DNA of 20,864 nt from an uncultured Eubacteriales bacterium (lineage in GTDB: Bacteria > Bacillota_A > Clostridia > Lachnospirales > Lachnospiraceae), in the NCBI GenBank assembly GCA_902803345.1, contig CADCPV010000042.1, positions 1 to 20,864 on the forward strand. Reading direction: 5' to 3'. Both the position numbers and the translations under genes were made by a program. Below, one piece after another: positions 14,482 to 20,864 of the stretch. Below the pieces are notes generated by a model. The model had not been told where the DNA came from, searched no databases, and worked only from the letters and a program-made list of their open reading frames with translations. The stretch's first letter is position 1, and each line of letters starts with the position of its first letter.

Positions 14482-15627
14482 ATGAATATTCCAGAGAGTT
14501 TCCTCAAAAACCAGACCTTTGATTCCCGAGCAATCGGCTTCAACCGTCAGCTGATCCCGAACATGATCAACGGCGGAAAGCACGGCAACACCAATATCGG
14601 CTACAAGGTGATGGCCGACGGAAAGGTGTGGGTGAGCTTATACGGCCCCACAGCCAAAGAAGTGACAGCCGGCCCGCCGGAGAATCTTGTGCCGCTCACG
14701 CTGCAGGAAGACGGTATGTGGACCGGGACGATTCAGTACGAAGAGCCGGGCCTCAAACAGCTTTTATTCTATGTGGACGGCGTCCGCATCGTCAACCCGC
14801 TTGCGCCGATCGGCTACGGCTGGGGCTACGGCATCAACTACATTGAAGTGCCGGACCCGGATCAGGATTACATTCTGATCAAGGACGTCCCGCACGGAAC
14901 CGTTTCACAGGAGTATTTTTATTCGGAAGTAACCGGGGAGACCGAATGCTGCTACATCTACACACCGCCGAAATACCGCGACGACCTTGATACACAGTAC
15001 CCGGTGCTGTATCTGCAGCACGGCGGCGGAGAGAATGAAGCCTGTTGGACGCATCTCGGAAAAGTGAATTTCATCATGGACAACCTGCTCGCGGAGGGCA
15101 AGGCGGTTCCGTTTATCATCGTGATGAACAACGCCATGATGCAGGTCAATACCGACGGCAATCCGCGTCTTGACACCGGAAAATTCAACGAAATGGTCAT
15201 CCGGGACTGCATTCCCTTCATCGAGTCGCATTACCGCGCCATTCCCGACAAAAAAGCCCGCGCGATTGCCGGCCTTTCCATGGGGTCCCTGCTGTCAGGC
15301 GAAATGATTATGGCGCACTACGACATCTTCGGCTCAGCAGGCTTGTTTACCGGCTATACCTATCCGGTTATGCCCGGTTACAGCCGCCCGCAGGATGAGC
15401 AGCTGAAAGCTCTTGACGACGCGGAAACCTTCAACCGCGAGGTGAATCCCTTCTTCGGTGCAATCGGCGACCACGAGGTTTCACTGCCGCTGTTTGAGAA
15501 GGAGCGCGCGTATTGCAGAGAGAAAGGAATTCACTATATCCAGAAGATTTACCCCGGCTACCATGAGTGGCGGGTCTGGAGAGCCGCATTCTGCGACTAC
15601 GCGAAGATCGTATTCCGGGAGAGCTAA
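14482..15627 (+). CDS. CE1-type esterase (feruloyl/acetyl esterase-like)
   Basis: A 381-aa alpha/beta hydrolase with an N-terminal immunoglobulin-like CBM48/E-set domain (about residues 30-125) and a C-terminal esterase domain. The nucleophile is Ser266 in GLSMGS. Likely triad partners are Asp330 (GAIGDHE) and His361 (GYHEWRVW). HGGGENE near 175-181 provides oxyanion-hole context. This architecture is common in Clostridia and Bacteroides xylan-degrading esterases that remove ferulate or acetate. There is no signal peptide, so it would act on imported oligosaccharides or other small esters in the cytoplasm. AAAGGA lies about 7 bases upstream. Confidence 0.85.
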   Translation: MNIPESFLKNQTFDSRAIGFNRQLIPNMINGGKHGNTNIGYKVMADGKVWVSLYGPTAKEVTAGPPENLVPLTLQEDGMWTGTIQYEEPGLKQLLFYVDGVRIVNPLAPIGYGWGYGINYIEVPDPDQDYILIKDVPHGTVSQEYFYSEVTGETECCYIYTPPKYRDDLDTQYPVLYLQHGGGENEACWTHLGKVNFIMDNLLAEGKAVPFIIVMNNAMMQVNTDGNPRLDTGKFNEMVIRDCIPFIESHYRAIPDKKARAIAGLSMGSLLSGEMIMAHYDIFGSAGLFTGYTYPVMPGYSRPQDEQLKALDDAETFNREVNPFFGAIGDHEVSLPLFEKERAYCREKGIHYIQKIYPGYHEWRVWRAAFCDYAKIVFRES

Positions 15628-15629
15628 GT

Positions 15630-16514
15630 TCAGCGCTTCTTTCCGACAAATACCCCGACCAGCGGAGAATCGGTTTCATATCCCCGGATGATCTTTTTGA
15701 AGTATTTCAAATACTCCTCAGAGGACTGGATGCTTGTTATTACCTCAAAACCGCATTCCGCTAAAAGATCCTCCCACTTTTTCGCGGAGAAATAGCAGAA
15801 GCGCTCCTGGATTTCCCGGTTCCAGCTTTTCGGCCCCCAGGTCCAGGTGCAGAGAAATTCCCGAAGTATATCCCGGGGAACGAGGCAGTCGTATGCACCG
15901 TTTCCCGGGAGTTTCTGCGGCCGGCGCCGAAGTTCCGGCTGCTCTTCCGCATCTTCCTTCTCACTGAGCGGTCTTTCCGTATAAAAGCGCTCCAGCGCCA
16001 GAACATCTTCTTCCCTGAGAAGCGAGGCGATAACCGGCTCTTCTGCACGGGCATCATTTTCGGCGAGCCCCTCGCGGACTACCGCAGTGCCCCCTGTCCG
16101 AAGCAGTGCCTTTGCATGGAGAAGCGCATCCCGGACCGGCACATCCGTAAAGCGTCCCATATCCGCATAAGAACCGATTTCATGCAGCACGCTGGAAAAA
16201 ATGATTGCATCGAAACCTTCCGGAATCCCCGCATACTCTTCAAATCTTCCGGTGATCAGATGATCGTAGATTCCCGCCGGCGCATGGTCAATATTATCCT
16301 GAACCATGTCGATCCCGTAGATTTCTGCATCCGGAATCATGGCCCGGAGTCCCTTTCCGACTACGCCGGAACCGATCCCGACATCCAGGATGCGCGGACG
16401 ATCCAGGCTTTTGACAGCCTGCGCCGTGTAAAAGGGGATCAGGCTTTTCGTGGTATTGTCGTAGCTCTCCGTCATGCGGCGGAGATAGGTCTGATAATTG
16501 TTTTCCGTGATCAT
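15630..16514 (-). CDS. Class I SAM-dependent methyltransferase
   Basis: A 294-aa Rossmann-fold methyltransferase. Motif I (ILDVGIGSGVVGKG) is at residues 42-55. An acidic strand end (YGIDMVQDN) and the motif IV-like strand IIFSSVLHEIG follow. Start at 16514 is favoured by GAGGA a few bases upstream. ATG 16556 is in frame but only about 4 nt from the predicted transcription start, and anything longer would cross the promoter. The substrate is unknown. The C-terminal third (after about 190) is less conserved-looking and may set specificity. Its stop is 2 bases from the convergent esterase stop, with no terminator between them. Confidence 0.82.
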   Translation of the reverse strand: MITENNYQTYLRRMTESYDNTTKSLIPFYTAQAVKSLDRPRILDVGIGSGVVGKGLRAMIPDAEIYGIDMVQDNIDHAPAGIYDHLITGRFEEYAGIPEGFDAIIFSSVLHEIGSYADMGRFTDVPVRDALLHAKALLRTGGTAVVREGLAENDARAEEPVIASLLREEDVLALERFYTERPLSEKEDAEEQPELRRRPQKLPGNGAYDCLVPRDILREFLCTWTWGPKSWNREIQERFCYFSAKKWEDLLAECGFEVITSIQSSEEYLKYFKKIIRGYETDSPLVGVFVGKKR

Positions 16515-16566
16515 ATTTTCCTCACAGCAGGCATCATCCTTTATCCATAAAGCCATGCACGCACTG

Positions 16567-16595
16567 ATCATAGCAGAAAAGAACCGTAAAATCAA
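16567..16595 (-). promoter_or_regulatory. Promoter of the methyltransferase gene
   Basis: On the minus strand TTGATT (16595-16590), a 17-base spacer and TATGAT (16572-16567). The predicted start is near 16560. Confidence 0.65.
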
Positions 16596-16637
16596 TGGCA
16601 GGTGAAGAAACACTGAGGCTGTGAACCGCGTTGAATC

Positions 16638-16666
16638 TTGATTTTTTCGGTTCTTTCGCATATACT
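16638..16666 (+). promoter_or_regulatory. Promoter of the M42 peptidase gene
   Basis: TTGATT at 16638-16643, a 17-base spacer and TATACT at 16661-16666. It is divergent from the methyltransferase promoter, with 42 bases between the two -35 hexamers. Confidence 0.7.
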
Positions 16667-16704
16667 GTAGTGGAGATATTTCATGCAATGGGAGGCTGTC
16701 CAAA

Positions 16705-17742
16705 ATGAACAAGGCGTTTCTTTATGACCTTCTTGCTACCGGTTCCGTCTCGGGAAACGAAGCCGTTTTAGAGAAGAAATTCTATGACTATATGCAGGAT
16801 AAGGCCGACAAGGTTACGGTTGATGAACTCGGCAACGTTACGGCGGCCATCAATACGGCATCTTCGTTCAAGGTGCTTCTTGCCGGTCATGCGGACGAGA
16901 TCGGGCTGATGATTTCGGCGGTCGGCTCCGACGGAATGCTGATGGTTACGAAAATCGGCGGCATCTATCCGACTACCTATCCCGGTCACAAGGTCCGGAT
17001 TTATACGGAGAACGGGATTCTTTACGGGGCTGTTGCGAATTCCCGGGACATCGCCAAAAACACCGAACTTTCCGCCTCGGATCTTCGGATCGATATCGGC
17101 GCGAAAGACCGCGAAGATGCACTCAAATATGTCGCGCTCGGCGACCCGGTTTCTTTTGATACCGATGTGCGGGAGCTTGTGAATGACTGCATCACCGGAC
17201 GCGCACTTGACGATCGGATCGGCGCTTATATTGTCATGGAAGCACTCGCAAAGGCGAAGACTCTGGGCGCTTCCGTCGGCTGCTATTCGGTTACGACAAC
17301 CGGTGAAGAAACCACCGGGAACGGGGGGTATTTTACCGCATCCCGGATCCGGCCGAACATTGCGATCGCAGTGGACGTCACCTATACCTCCGACAACTGC
17401 GGAATCAGCGACGCAGTGACCGGCGCCGTATCCGTCGGGAAAGGGCCGGTTCTCTGCAATAATCCGTCAATTCATAAAAAGCTGAACAAAATCCTCCTTG
17501 AATGCGCGAAAAAACTTGATATGGAGGTCCAGATCGAAGCTGCCAGCGGACGCACCGGAACGGACGGAGATACGATGCATTTGACCGGAATCGGCGTACC
17601 GTTTGCGCTTGTATCAATCCCGCTTCGCTATATGCACAATCCGGACGAGGTCGCATCGCTTCGGGACATTGAGGACTGCATCAATCTCCTTGCGGAATTC
17701 TTCTGTGCCTGCTCGGAGGATATGAACCTGAAGCCGTTCTGA
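16705..17742 (+). CDS. M42-family metallo-aminopeptidase (glutamyl aminopeptidase / FrvX-like)
   Basis: A 345-aa cytoplasmic di-metal peptidase of the TET/FrvX group, sometimes mis-annotated as endoglucanase M. Candidate metal and catalytic residues are His62 (AGHADEIGLM), Asp169/170 (GRALDDRIG), Glu201 and Glu202 (TTTGEET), Asp224 (AVDVTYTSD) and His311 (RYMHNPDE). GGGAGG lies 9 bases before the ATG. Members form dodecamers that trim peptides. The T-T-G-N-G-G after the Glu pair and T-Y-T-S-D after the Asp are somewhat unlike the common G-L-R-G-A and T-H-A-x-D, so substrate preference may differ. The gene has its own promoter and no clear terminator after it. Confidence 0.88.
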   Translation: MNKAFLYDLLATGSVSGNEAVLEKKFYDYMQDKADKVTVDELGNVTAAINTASSFKVLLAGHADEIGLMISAVGSDGMLMVTKIGGIYPTTYPGHKVRIYTENGILYGAVANSRDIAKNTELSASDLRIDIGAKDREDALKYVALGDPVSFDTDVRELVNDCITGRALDDRIGAYIVMEALAKAKTLGASVGCYSVTTTGEETTGNGGYFTASRIRPNIAIAVDVTYTSDNCGISDAVTGAVSVGKGPVLCNNPSIHKKLNKILLECAKKLDMEVQIEAASGRTGTDGDTMHLTGIGVPFALVSIPLRYMHNPDEVASLRDIEDCINLLAEFFCACSEDMNLKPF

Positions 17743-17769
17743 GACGTGCCCGCAGCAATTATTTGTTTC

Positions 17770-17798
17770 TTGATTCTCAGGGCATTATCTGGTATGAT
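17770..17798 (+). promoter_or_regulatory. Promoter of the structured RNA / DUF2828 unit
   Basis: TTGATT at 17770-17775, a 17-base spacer and TATGAT at 17793-17798, giving a predicted start near 17805. That is exactly where the first RNA stem begins. Confidence 0.65.
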
Positions 17799-17804
17799 AA
17801 GCAT

Positions 17805-17963
17805 AAAGACACAGACAGCGATTCTATTCCGGGTACAGGAAAAAATGTGTCTTGAGAAAAGAAAGGTGCGTACAGCAATCCTATGACGCGATCCTTATAA
17901 GATGGTGAAAAAAAGGCACCTTGACTGATAGGGGATGGACATCAACCTGCCATCCCCTTTTCT
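17805..17963 (+). ncRNA. Probable structured RNA upstream of the DUF2828 gene
   Basis: The segment from the predicted start to a strong terminator folds by eye into successive stems. AAGACACA (17806-17813) pairs with TGTGTCTT (17846-17853), enclosing a small TTCC/GGAA hairpin (17827-17830 with 17838-17841). AAGGTGC (17863-17869) pairs with GCACCTT (17916-17922), enclosing a weak ATC/GAT hairpin (17891-17893 with 17901-17903). The terminator stem follows. The interior contains A-rich single strands. No open reading frame of note is present. It does not match a riboswitch or tRNA-like Y RNA that I can name. It may be a free RNA partner of the downstream Ro-like protein, or a cis-acting attenuator. 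Confidence 0.5.
17930..17963 (+). terminator. Intrinsic terminator ending the structured RNA
   Basis: AGGGGATGG (17930-17938) pairs perfectly with CCATCCCCT (17950-17958) around an 11-nt loop, followed by TTTCT. It sits only about 30 bases before the DUF2828 ATG, with no room for another promoter, so the downstream gene must be expressed by read-through. Confidence 0.85.
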
Positions 17964-17994
17964 GAAAATCCGGAACGGAGAGGGGGGATGATCG

Positions 17995-19461
17995 ATGCTG
18001 AATGAACTGAAAAACGAAGCCAACAGAACACTGACAGAGAACGGAGCCGTGACTTATCGGAGTACGGGTTCGGAGTGTCTCGACCTATTTGCGTCAATCG
18101 GCGCGCTTCGTTCGGCGCCGGATCAGGACATCATCGGCCGTTTCCTCCGTGCCTATGCGGATGACCGGGACCTTGCCGTAAAGACACTTTTCTTCGCAAG
18201 GGATATAAGAGGCGGCCTCGGCGAGCGCAGGGTGTTCCGCGTGATCCTTCGGTGGCTTTCTGTGATGTACCCCGAATCCGTCCGCAAAAACGTCCCGCTG
18301 ATCAGCGAATACGGCCGGTTTGACGACCTTCTGGTACTCTTAGGCACACCCTGTGAGGATGAGGCGGTTCGCTGCATCCGGGAGCAACTTAGCAAAGACC
18401 TGGAAGCATATGAACAGGGCAGCGCGGTTTCGCTTTTAGCGAAATGGCTGCCTTCCGTGAATGCTTCGAAAGAAGAGACAGTGCTTCTCGGAAAACGGAT
18501 TGCAAAACAGCTCGGTTATTCGGAGGCGGCGTATCGCAAAATTCTCACAAAACTCCGTGCCCGTATCCGGATCATCGAGAACAATCTCCGCGAGAAGGAT
18601 TATACATTCGATTATGAGAAACAGCCCTCCAAAGCCTTATTCAAGTACAGAAAGGCCTTCCTCCGAAACGACGGTGAAAGATACCAGGCCTTCCTCCAGA
18701 AGGCCATGGAAGAGCCTACTGTGCTTCATACGGGCACGCTGACGCCTTATGATATCATTGCGCCTTTTATTTCCTGGAACGGCTATCGCGCTGTCTCCGA
18801 AGAAGAGCGCAGGAGCATCGATGTTACCTGGAACGCGCAAGAGGATTTTGCCGGCGACGACAATGCGCTGGTCGTTGTAGACGGTTCCGGCTCGATGTAC
18901 AGCTACGGCAATCCCATGCCGGCAGCGGTCGCGCAGTCCCTCGGGATCTATTTCGCCGAGCGGAACCGAGGCGCTTTTCACAATCATTTCATCACTTTCG
19001 GAGGAGATCCGAGGCTGGTGAAGATCAAGGGCAGGGATATCGCGGAAAAGCTCCGCTACACGATGAGCTTTGACGACTGGAGAAATACGGACCTGCAGAA
19101 GGTGTTCAACCTGATCCTGCGGACGGCGGTGAAAAACAACCTCCCGCAGGAGGATCTGCCAAAGAAGCTGTACATCATTTCCGATATGGAATTTGACTGC
19201 TGCAGCCATGCGGACCTGACGAATTTCGAAACGGCGAAAATGAACTACGAAGAAGCAGGCTACCGTCTGCCGGAGGTGGTCTTCTGGAACGTGCAGTCCC
19301 GTAACCGCCAGCAGCCTGTGAAGAAAAACGAACAGGGCGTGGTGCTGGTGTCCGGCTGCTCGCCGCAGATTTTCAGGATGCTTCAGAGCGGCGCGCTGGA
19401 TCCATATTCCTTCATGATGGAGGTGCTCAGTTCCGAGCGCTACAGCCGGATTACAGCGTAA
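17995..19461 (+). CDS. DUF2828-family protein (TROVE/Ro-like helical domain plus vWA)
   Basis: A 488-aa cytoplasmic protein. The N-terminal half (to about 280) is helical-repeat-like with family hallmarks: STGSECLDLFASIGALRS, FARDIRGGLGERRVFR, EYGRFDDLLVLLG, SLLAKWLPS. The C-terminal half is a von Willebrand A domain with an intact MIDAS: Asp296-x-Ser298-x-Ser300 (DGSGSM), Thr365 (WRNTDLQ) and Asp397 (SDMEFD). It ends in VFWNVQSRN and VLVSGCSP, also family hallmarks. This layout parallels Ro60/Rsr, in which a TROVE ring binds misfolded RNA and Y RNA. RNA binding here is inference. GGGGGG lies 7 bases before ATG 17995. An ATG at 17988 stops after five codons. Confidence 0.85.
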   Translation: MLNELKNEANRTLTENGAVTYRSTGSECLDLFASIGALRSAPDQDIIGRFLRAYADDRDLAVKTLFFARDIRGGLGERRVFRVILRWLSVMYPESVRKNVPLISEYGRFDDLLVLLGTPCEDEAVRCIREQLSKDLEAYEQGSAVSLLAKWLPSVNASKEETVLLGKRIAKQLGYSEAAYRKILTKLRARIRIIENNLREKDYTFDYEKQPSKALFKYRKAFLRNDGERYQAFLQKAMEEPTVLHTGTLTPYDIIAPFISWNGYRAVSEEERRSIDVTWNAQEDFAGDDNALVVVDGSGSMYSYGNPMPAAVAQSLGIYFAERNRGAFHNHFITFGGDPRLVKIKGRDIAEKLRYTMSFDDWRNTDLQKVFNLILRTAVKNNLPQEDLPKKLYIISDMEFDCCSHADLTNFETAKMNYEEAGYRLPEVVFWNVQSRNRQQPVKKNEQGVVLVSGCSPQIFRMLQSGALDPYSFMMEVLSSERYSRITA

Positions 19462-19506
19462 TAGTCGCCGGCAATTTTGAAGATACGGAACTTTTCAAAC
19501 ACAATT

Positions 19507-19554
19507 ACTTTGAAGAAATGGAATTTTTCGGTTGATTTGACTTTGAAGAAATGG
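19507..19554 (+). repeat. 15-base direct repeats in the second ATPase promoter
   Basis: ACTTTGAAGAAATGG occurs at 19507-19521 and 19540-19554, 33 bases apart (about three helical turns). The second copy fills the promoter spacer. A diverged relative (TTTTGAAGATACGGAA) lies near 19485-19500. This could be a pair of operators or a partial duplication of the promoter. Confidence 0.75.
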
Positions 19555-19581
19555 TATAATTCCCTCGAAAGGGGGAATTAT
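19532..19581 (+). promoter_or_regulatory. Promoter with 9-bp palindrome for the second ATPase gene
   Basis: TTGATT at 19532-19537, a 17-base spacer and consensus TATAAT at 19555-19560. ATAATTCCC (19556-19564) and GGGAATTAT (19573-19581) form a perfect 9-base inverted repeat with an 8-base centre that spans the -10, the transcription start and the ribosome binding site (AGGGGG). Binding there, or a hairpin, would control both transcription and translation. Confidence 0.7.
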
Positions 19582-19584
19582 TTC

Positions 19585-20864
19585 ATGTTTTTTAAAAGAA
19601 AGGCGTATGATCAGCTTCTGAACTGGAAAAACCGTTACGCCGGAAAGTATAGTATCCTGTTGGAAGGCGCCCGTCGAGTTGGGAAATCAACCATTGCAGA
19701 GGAGTTTGCACGAAATGAATACAGATCTTATATCCTTATAGATTTTGCAGATGTTTCGAAGCAGGTGATGGAATGCTTTGACGATATCAGCAATCCGGAC
19801 CTGTTTTTCCTTCGGCTTCAGGCAGTTACAGGTATTCAGCTTTATCTCCATGAATCGGTTATTATTTTTGACGAGATCCAATTGTATCCTCCAGCCAGAC
19901 AAGCCATTAAATATCTTGTGAAGGACGGGCGATATCATTATATCGAAACAGGTTCGTTGATTTCTATCAAAAAGAATGTGAAAAATATCCTGATTCCATC
20001 TGAGGAAATGAAGCTTTCAGTATATCCGATGGATTATGAAGAATTTCTGTGGGCAACAGGGAAAAACAATTATGGTGTGATCAGGCAGATTTTCCAATCG
20101 GGACGAAGTATCGGCCAGCAGATCAATCGCTCGCTGATGAGGGATTTCAGAATATACATGGCTGTTGGCGGAATGCCGCAGGCGGTAGAAGCTTATACGG
20201 CAGGATGCAGTTTCTCTGAAATCGATACGGTAAAAAGATCGATTATTCAGCTTTATGAAGATGATTTTAAAAAAATAGATACTTCCGGACGAATCTCTGC
20301 ATTTTACCATTCGATTCCTGCCCAGCTTGCCAAAGACGTCCGACGCTATTCGATATCGTCTGCCATAAAAAAGAAGAAAACTGATAAAGACGATGAGCGT
20401 ATCTACGAGTTGCTTGATTCCAAAACGGTTTTAATCTCTTATAATATTGATAATCCGCATGTTACCTTGTCAGACTCGAAGGATTTAGACAGTTATAAAA
20501 TGTATCTTGCTGACACAGGCTTATTTACCACATTGATGCTGATGGATCGTCCTCTGGCAGAAAATGATGTATACGCAAAACTGCTTTCCGATAAACTTCC
20601 GGCAAATCTTGGCTATTTATATGAAAATGCTGTTGCACAGATGATTGTTTCTGCAGGCAGAGAACTTTGCTACCATACCTGGGAAAAAGCCGGAAGCACA
20701 CATTACTATGAAATAGACTTTCTTCTTTCTGATCATGCGAAAACGACCGCGATTGAGGTGAAGTCTTCGGGACTCGGAAAACATTCGTCTTTGGATTCTT
20801 TCAGAGAAAAGTATTCTGATTCGGTAAAGGATACGATTATTCTTTCTCAAAAAGACGTGAAAAA
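19585..20864 (+). CDS. AAA ATPase with DUF4143 / PD-(D/E)XK-like C terminus (partial, runs off window)
   Basis: The frame is open from ATG 19585 to the window end (426 codons, no stop), so the 3' end is missing. Walker A GARRVGKS is at residues 28-35 and Walker B IIFDEIQ with Asp96-Glu97. ETGS near 116-119 is the sensor strand and MAVGGMPQAV near 190-200 is a family hallmark. Asp378 (YEIDFLL) and Glu391-x-Lys393 (AIEVKSS) give the D...ExK pattern of PD-(D/E)XK nucleases. It belongs to the AAA_14/DUF4143 proteins, common in gut Clostridia and Bacteroidetes and functionally uncharacterised. It is AT-rich like the first ATPase and unlike the genes between. Solitary, with an elaborate control region. 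Confidence 0.87.
   Translation, partial: MFFKRKAYDQLLNWKNRYAGKYSILLEGARRVGKSTIAEEFARNEYRSYILIDFADVSKQVMECFDDISNPDLFFLRLQAVTGIQLYLHESVIIFDEIQLYPPARQAIKYLVKDGRYHYIETGSLISIKKNVKNILIPSEEMKLSVYPMDYEEFLWATGKNNYGVIRQIFQSGRSIGQQINRSLMRDFRIYMAVGGMPQAVEAYTAGCSFSEIDTVKRSIIQLYEDDFKKIDTSGRISAFYHSIPAQLAKDVRRYSISSAIKKKKTDKDDERIYELLDSKTVLISYNIDNPHVTLSDSKDLDSYKMYLADTGLFTTLMLMDRPLAENDVYAKLLSDKLPANLGYLYENAVAQMIVSAGRELCYHTWEKAGSTHYYEIDFLLSDHAKTTAIEVKSSGLGKHSSLDSFREKYSDSVKDTIILSQKDVK

Noticed and set aside
15620..15640. Bidirectional terminator between the convergent esterase and methyltransferase genes
   Set aside because: The two stop codons are only 2 bases apart and no hairpin with a T-run is visible across the junction.
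16515..16712. N-terminal extension of the methyltransferase toward 16712
   Set aside because: It would cross a convincing minus-strand promoter (16567-16595) and overlap the divergent M42 peptidase start.
16705..17742. Endoglucanase (cellulase M) label for the M42 protein
   Set aside because: The metal-ligand pattern is that of M42 aminopeptidases. The cellulase name is a historical mis-annotation for this family.
17862..17923. tRNA or tRNA-like YrlA module: a 7-bp stem AAGGTGC/GCACCTT like an acceptor stem
   Set aside because: Only 46 nt lie between the arms, no T-loop sequence, no D-arm pattern, no anticodon arm and no CCA-type end. The internal pairings are weak.
1..20864. Insertion sequence, integrase, phage genes or CRISPR array
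   Set aside because: No transposase- or integrase-like protein, no regularly spaced repeat-spacer units and no long terminal inverted repeats were seen. The short repeats found are confined to promoters and leaders.

Overview
The window looks like a chromosomal segment from a Gram-positive anaerobe of the Clostridia, most plausibly a Lachnospiraceae-like gut or rumen bacterium. This is inferred from strong AGGAGG-type ribosome binding sites, compact intrinsic terminators, the gene families present, a fairly GC-rich core, and soluble carbohydrate and electron-transfer genes. No rRNA, tRNA, CRISPR array, transposase or phage gene is visible.

Layout. (1) 1-1819: a solitary, AT-richer AAA ATPase fused to a PD-(D/E)XK-like domain, with an unusual three-armed repeat in its leader, followed by a short acidic ORF. 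(2) 1855-4532: a Zn/Cd/Pb-type export operon (ArsR/SmtB-CadC regulator, free-standing HMA metal-binding protein, P1B ATPase without its own HMA domain) with a recognisable operator and terminator. (3) 4514-6308: a promoter nested in the previous terminator drives a chain of three ORFs (24 aa, 74 aa, MATE transporter) linked by 4-base stop/start overlaps. (4) 6378-8523: a Gfo/Idh/MocA oxidoreductase plus a xylose-isomerase-like TIM-barrel protein, a two-gene sugar or polyol catabolic unit. (5) 8584-9906, minus strand: a 36-aa microprotein, a 61-aa zinc ribbon and a WYL regulator, divergent from an uncharacterised 323-aa protein at 10042. (6) 11042-15627: a four-cluster ferredoxin-like protein, a SERCA-type Ca2+ ATPase and a cytoplasmic CE1-type esterase. 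(7) 15630-17742: a minus-strand methyltransferase and, divergent from it, an M42 aminopeptidase. (8) 17770-19461: a promoter, a probable structured RNA of about 155 nt ending in a strong terminator, then a DUF2828 (TROVE/Ro-like plus vWA) protein. (9) 19507-20864: a second solitary AAA ATPase (DUF4143 type, running off the window) with repeats and a palindrome built into its promoter.

The most interesting item is the pairing of a Ro60-related DUF2828 protein with an adjacent, independently promoted, terminated, structured RNA. This resembles the Ro/Y-RNA arrangement known in some bacteria, but the RNA matches no class I can name. The two edge ATPases, each carrying repeat elements in its own control region, form a second theme. 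Functions for the small ORFs and the 323-aa protein are not known to me and are left open.
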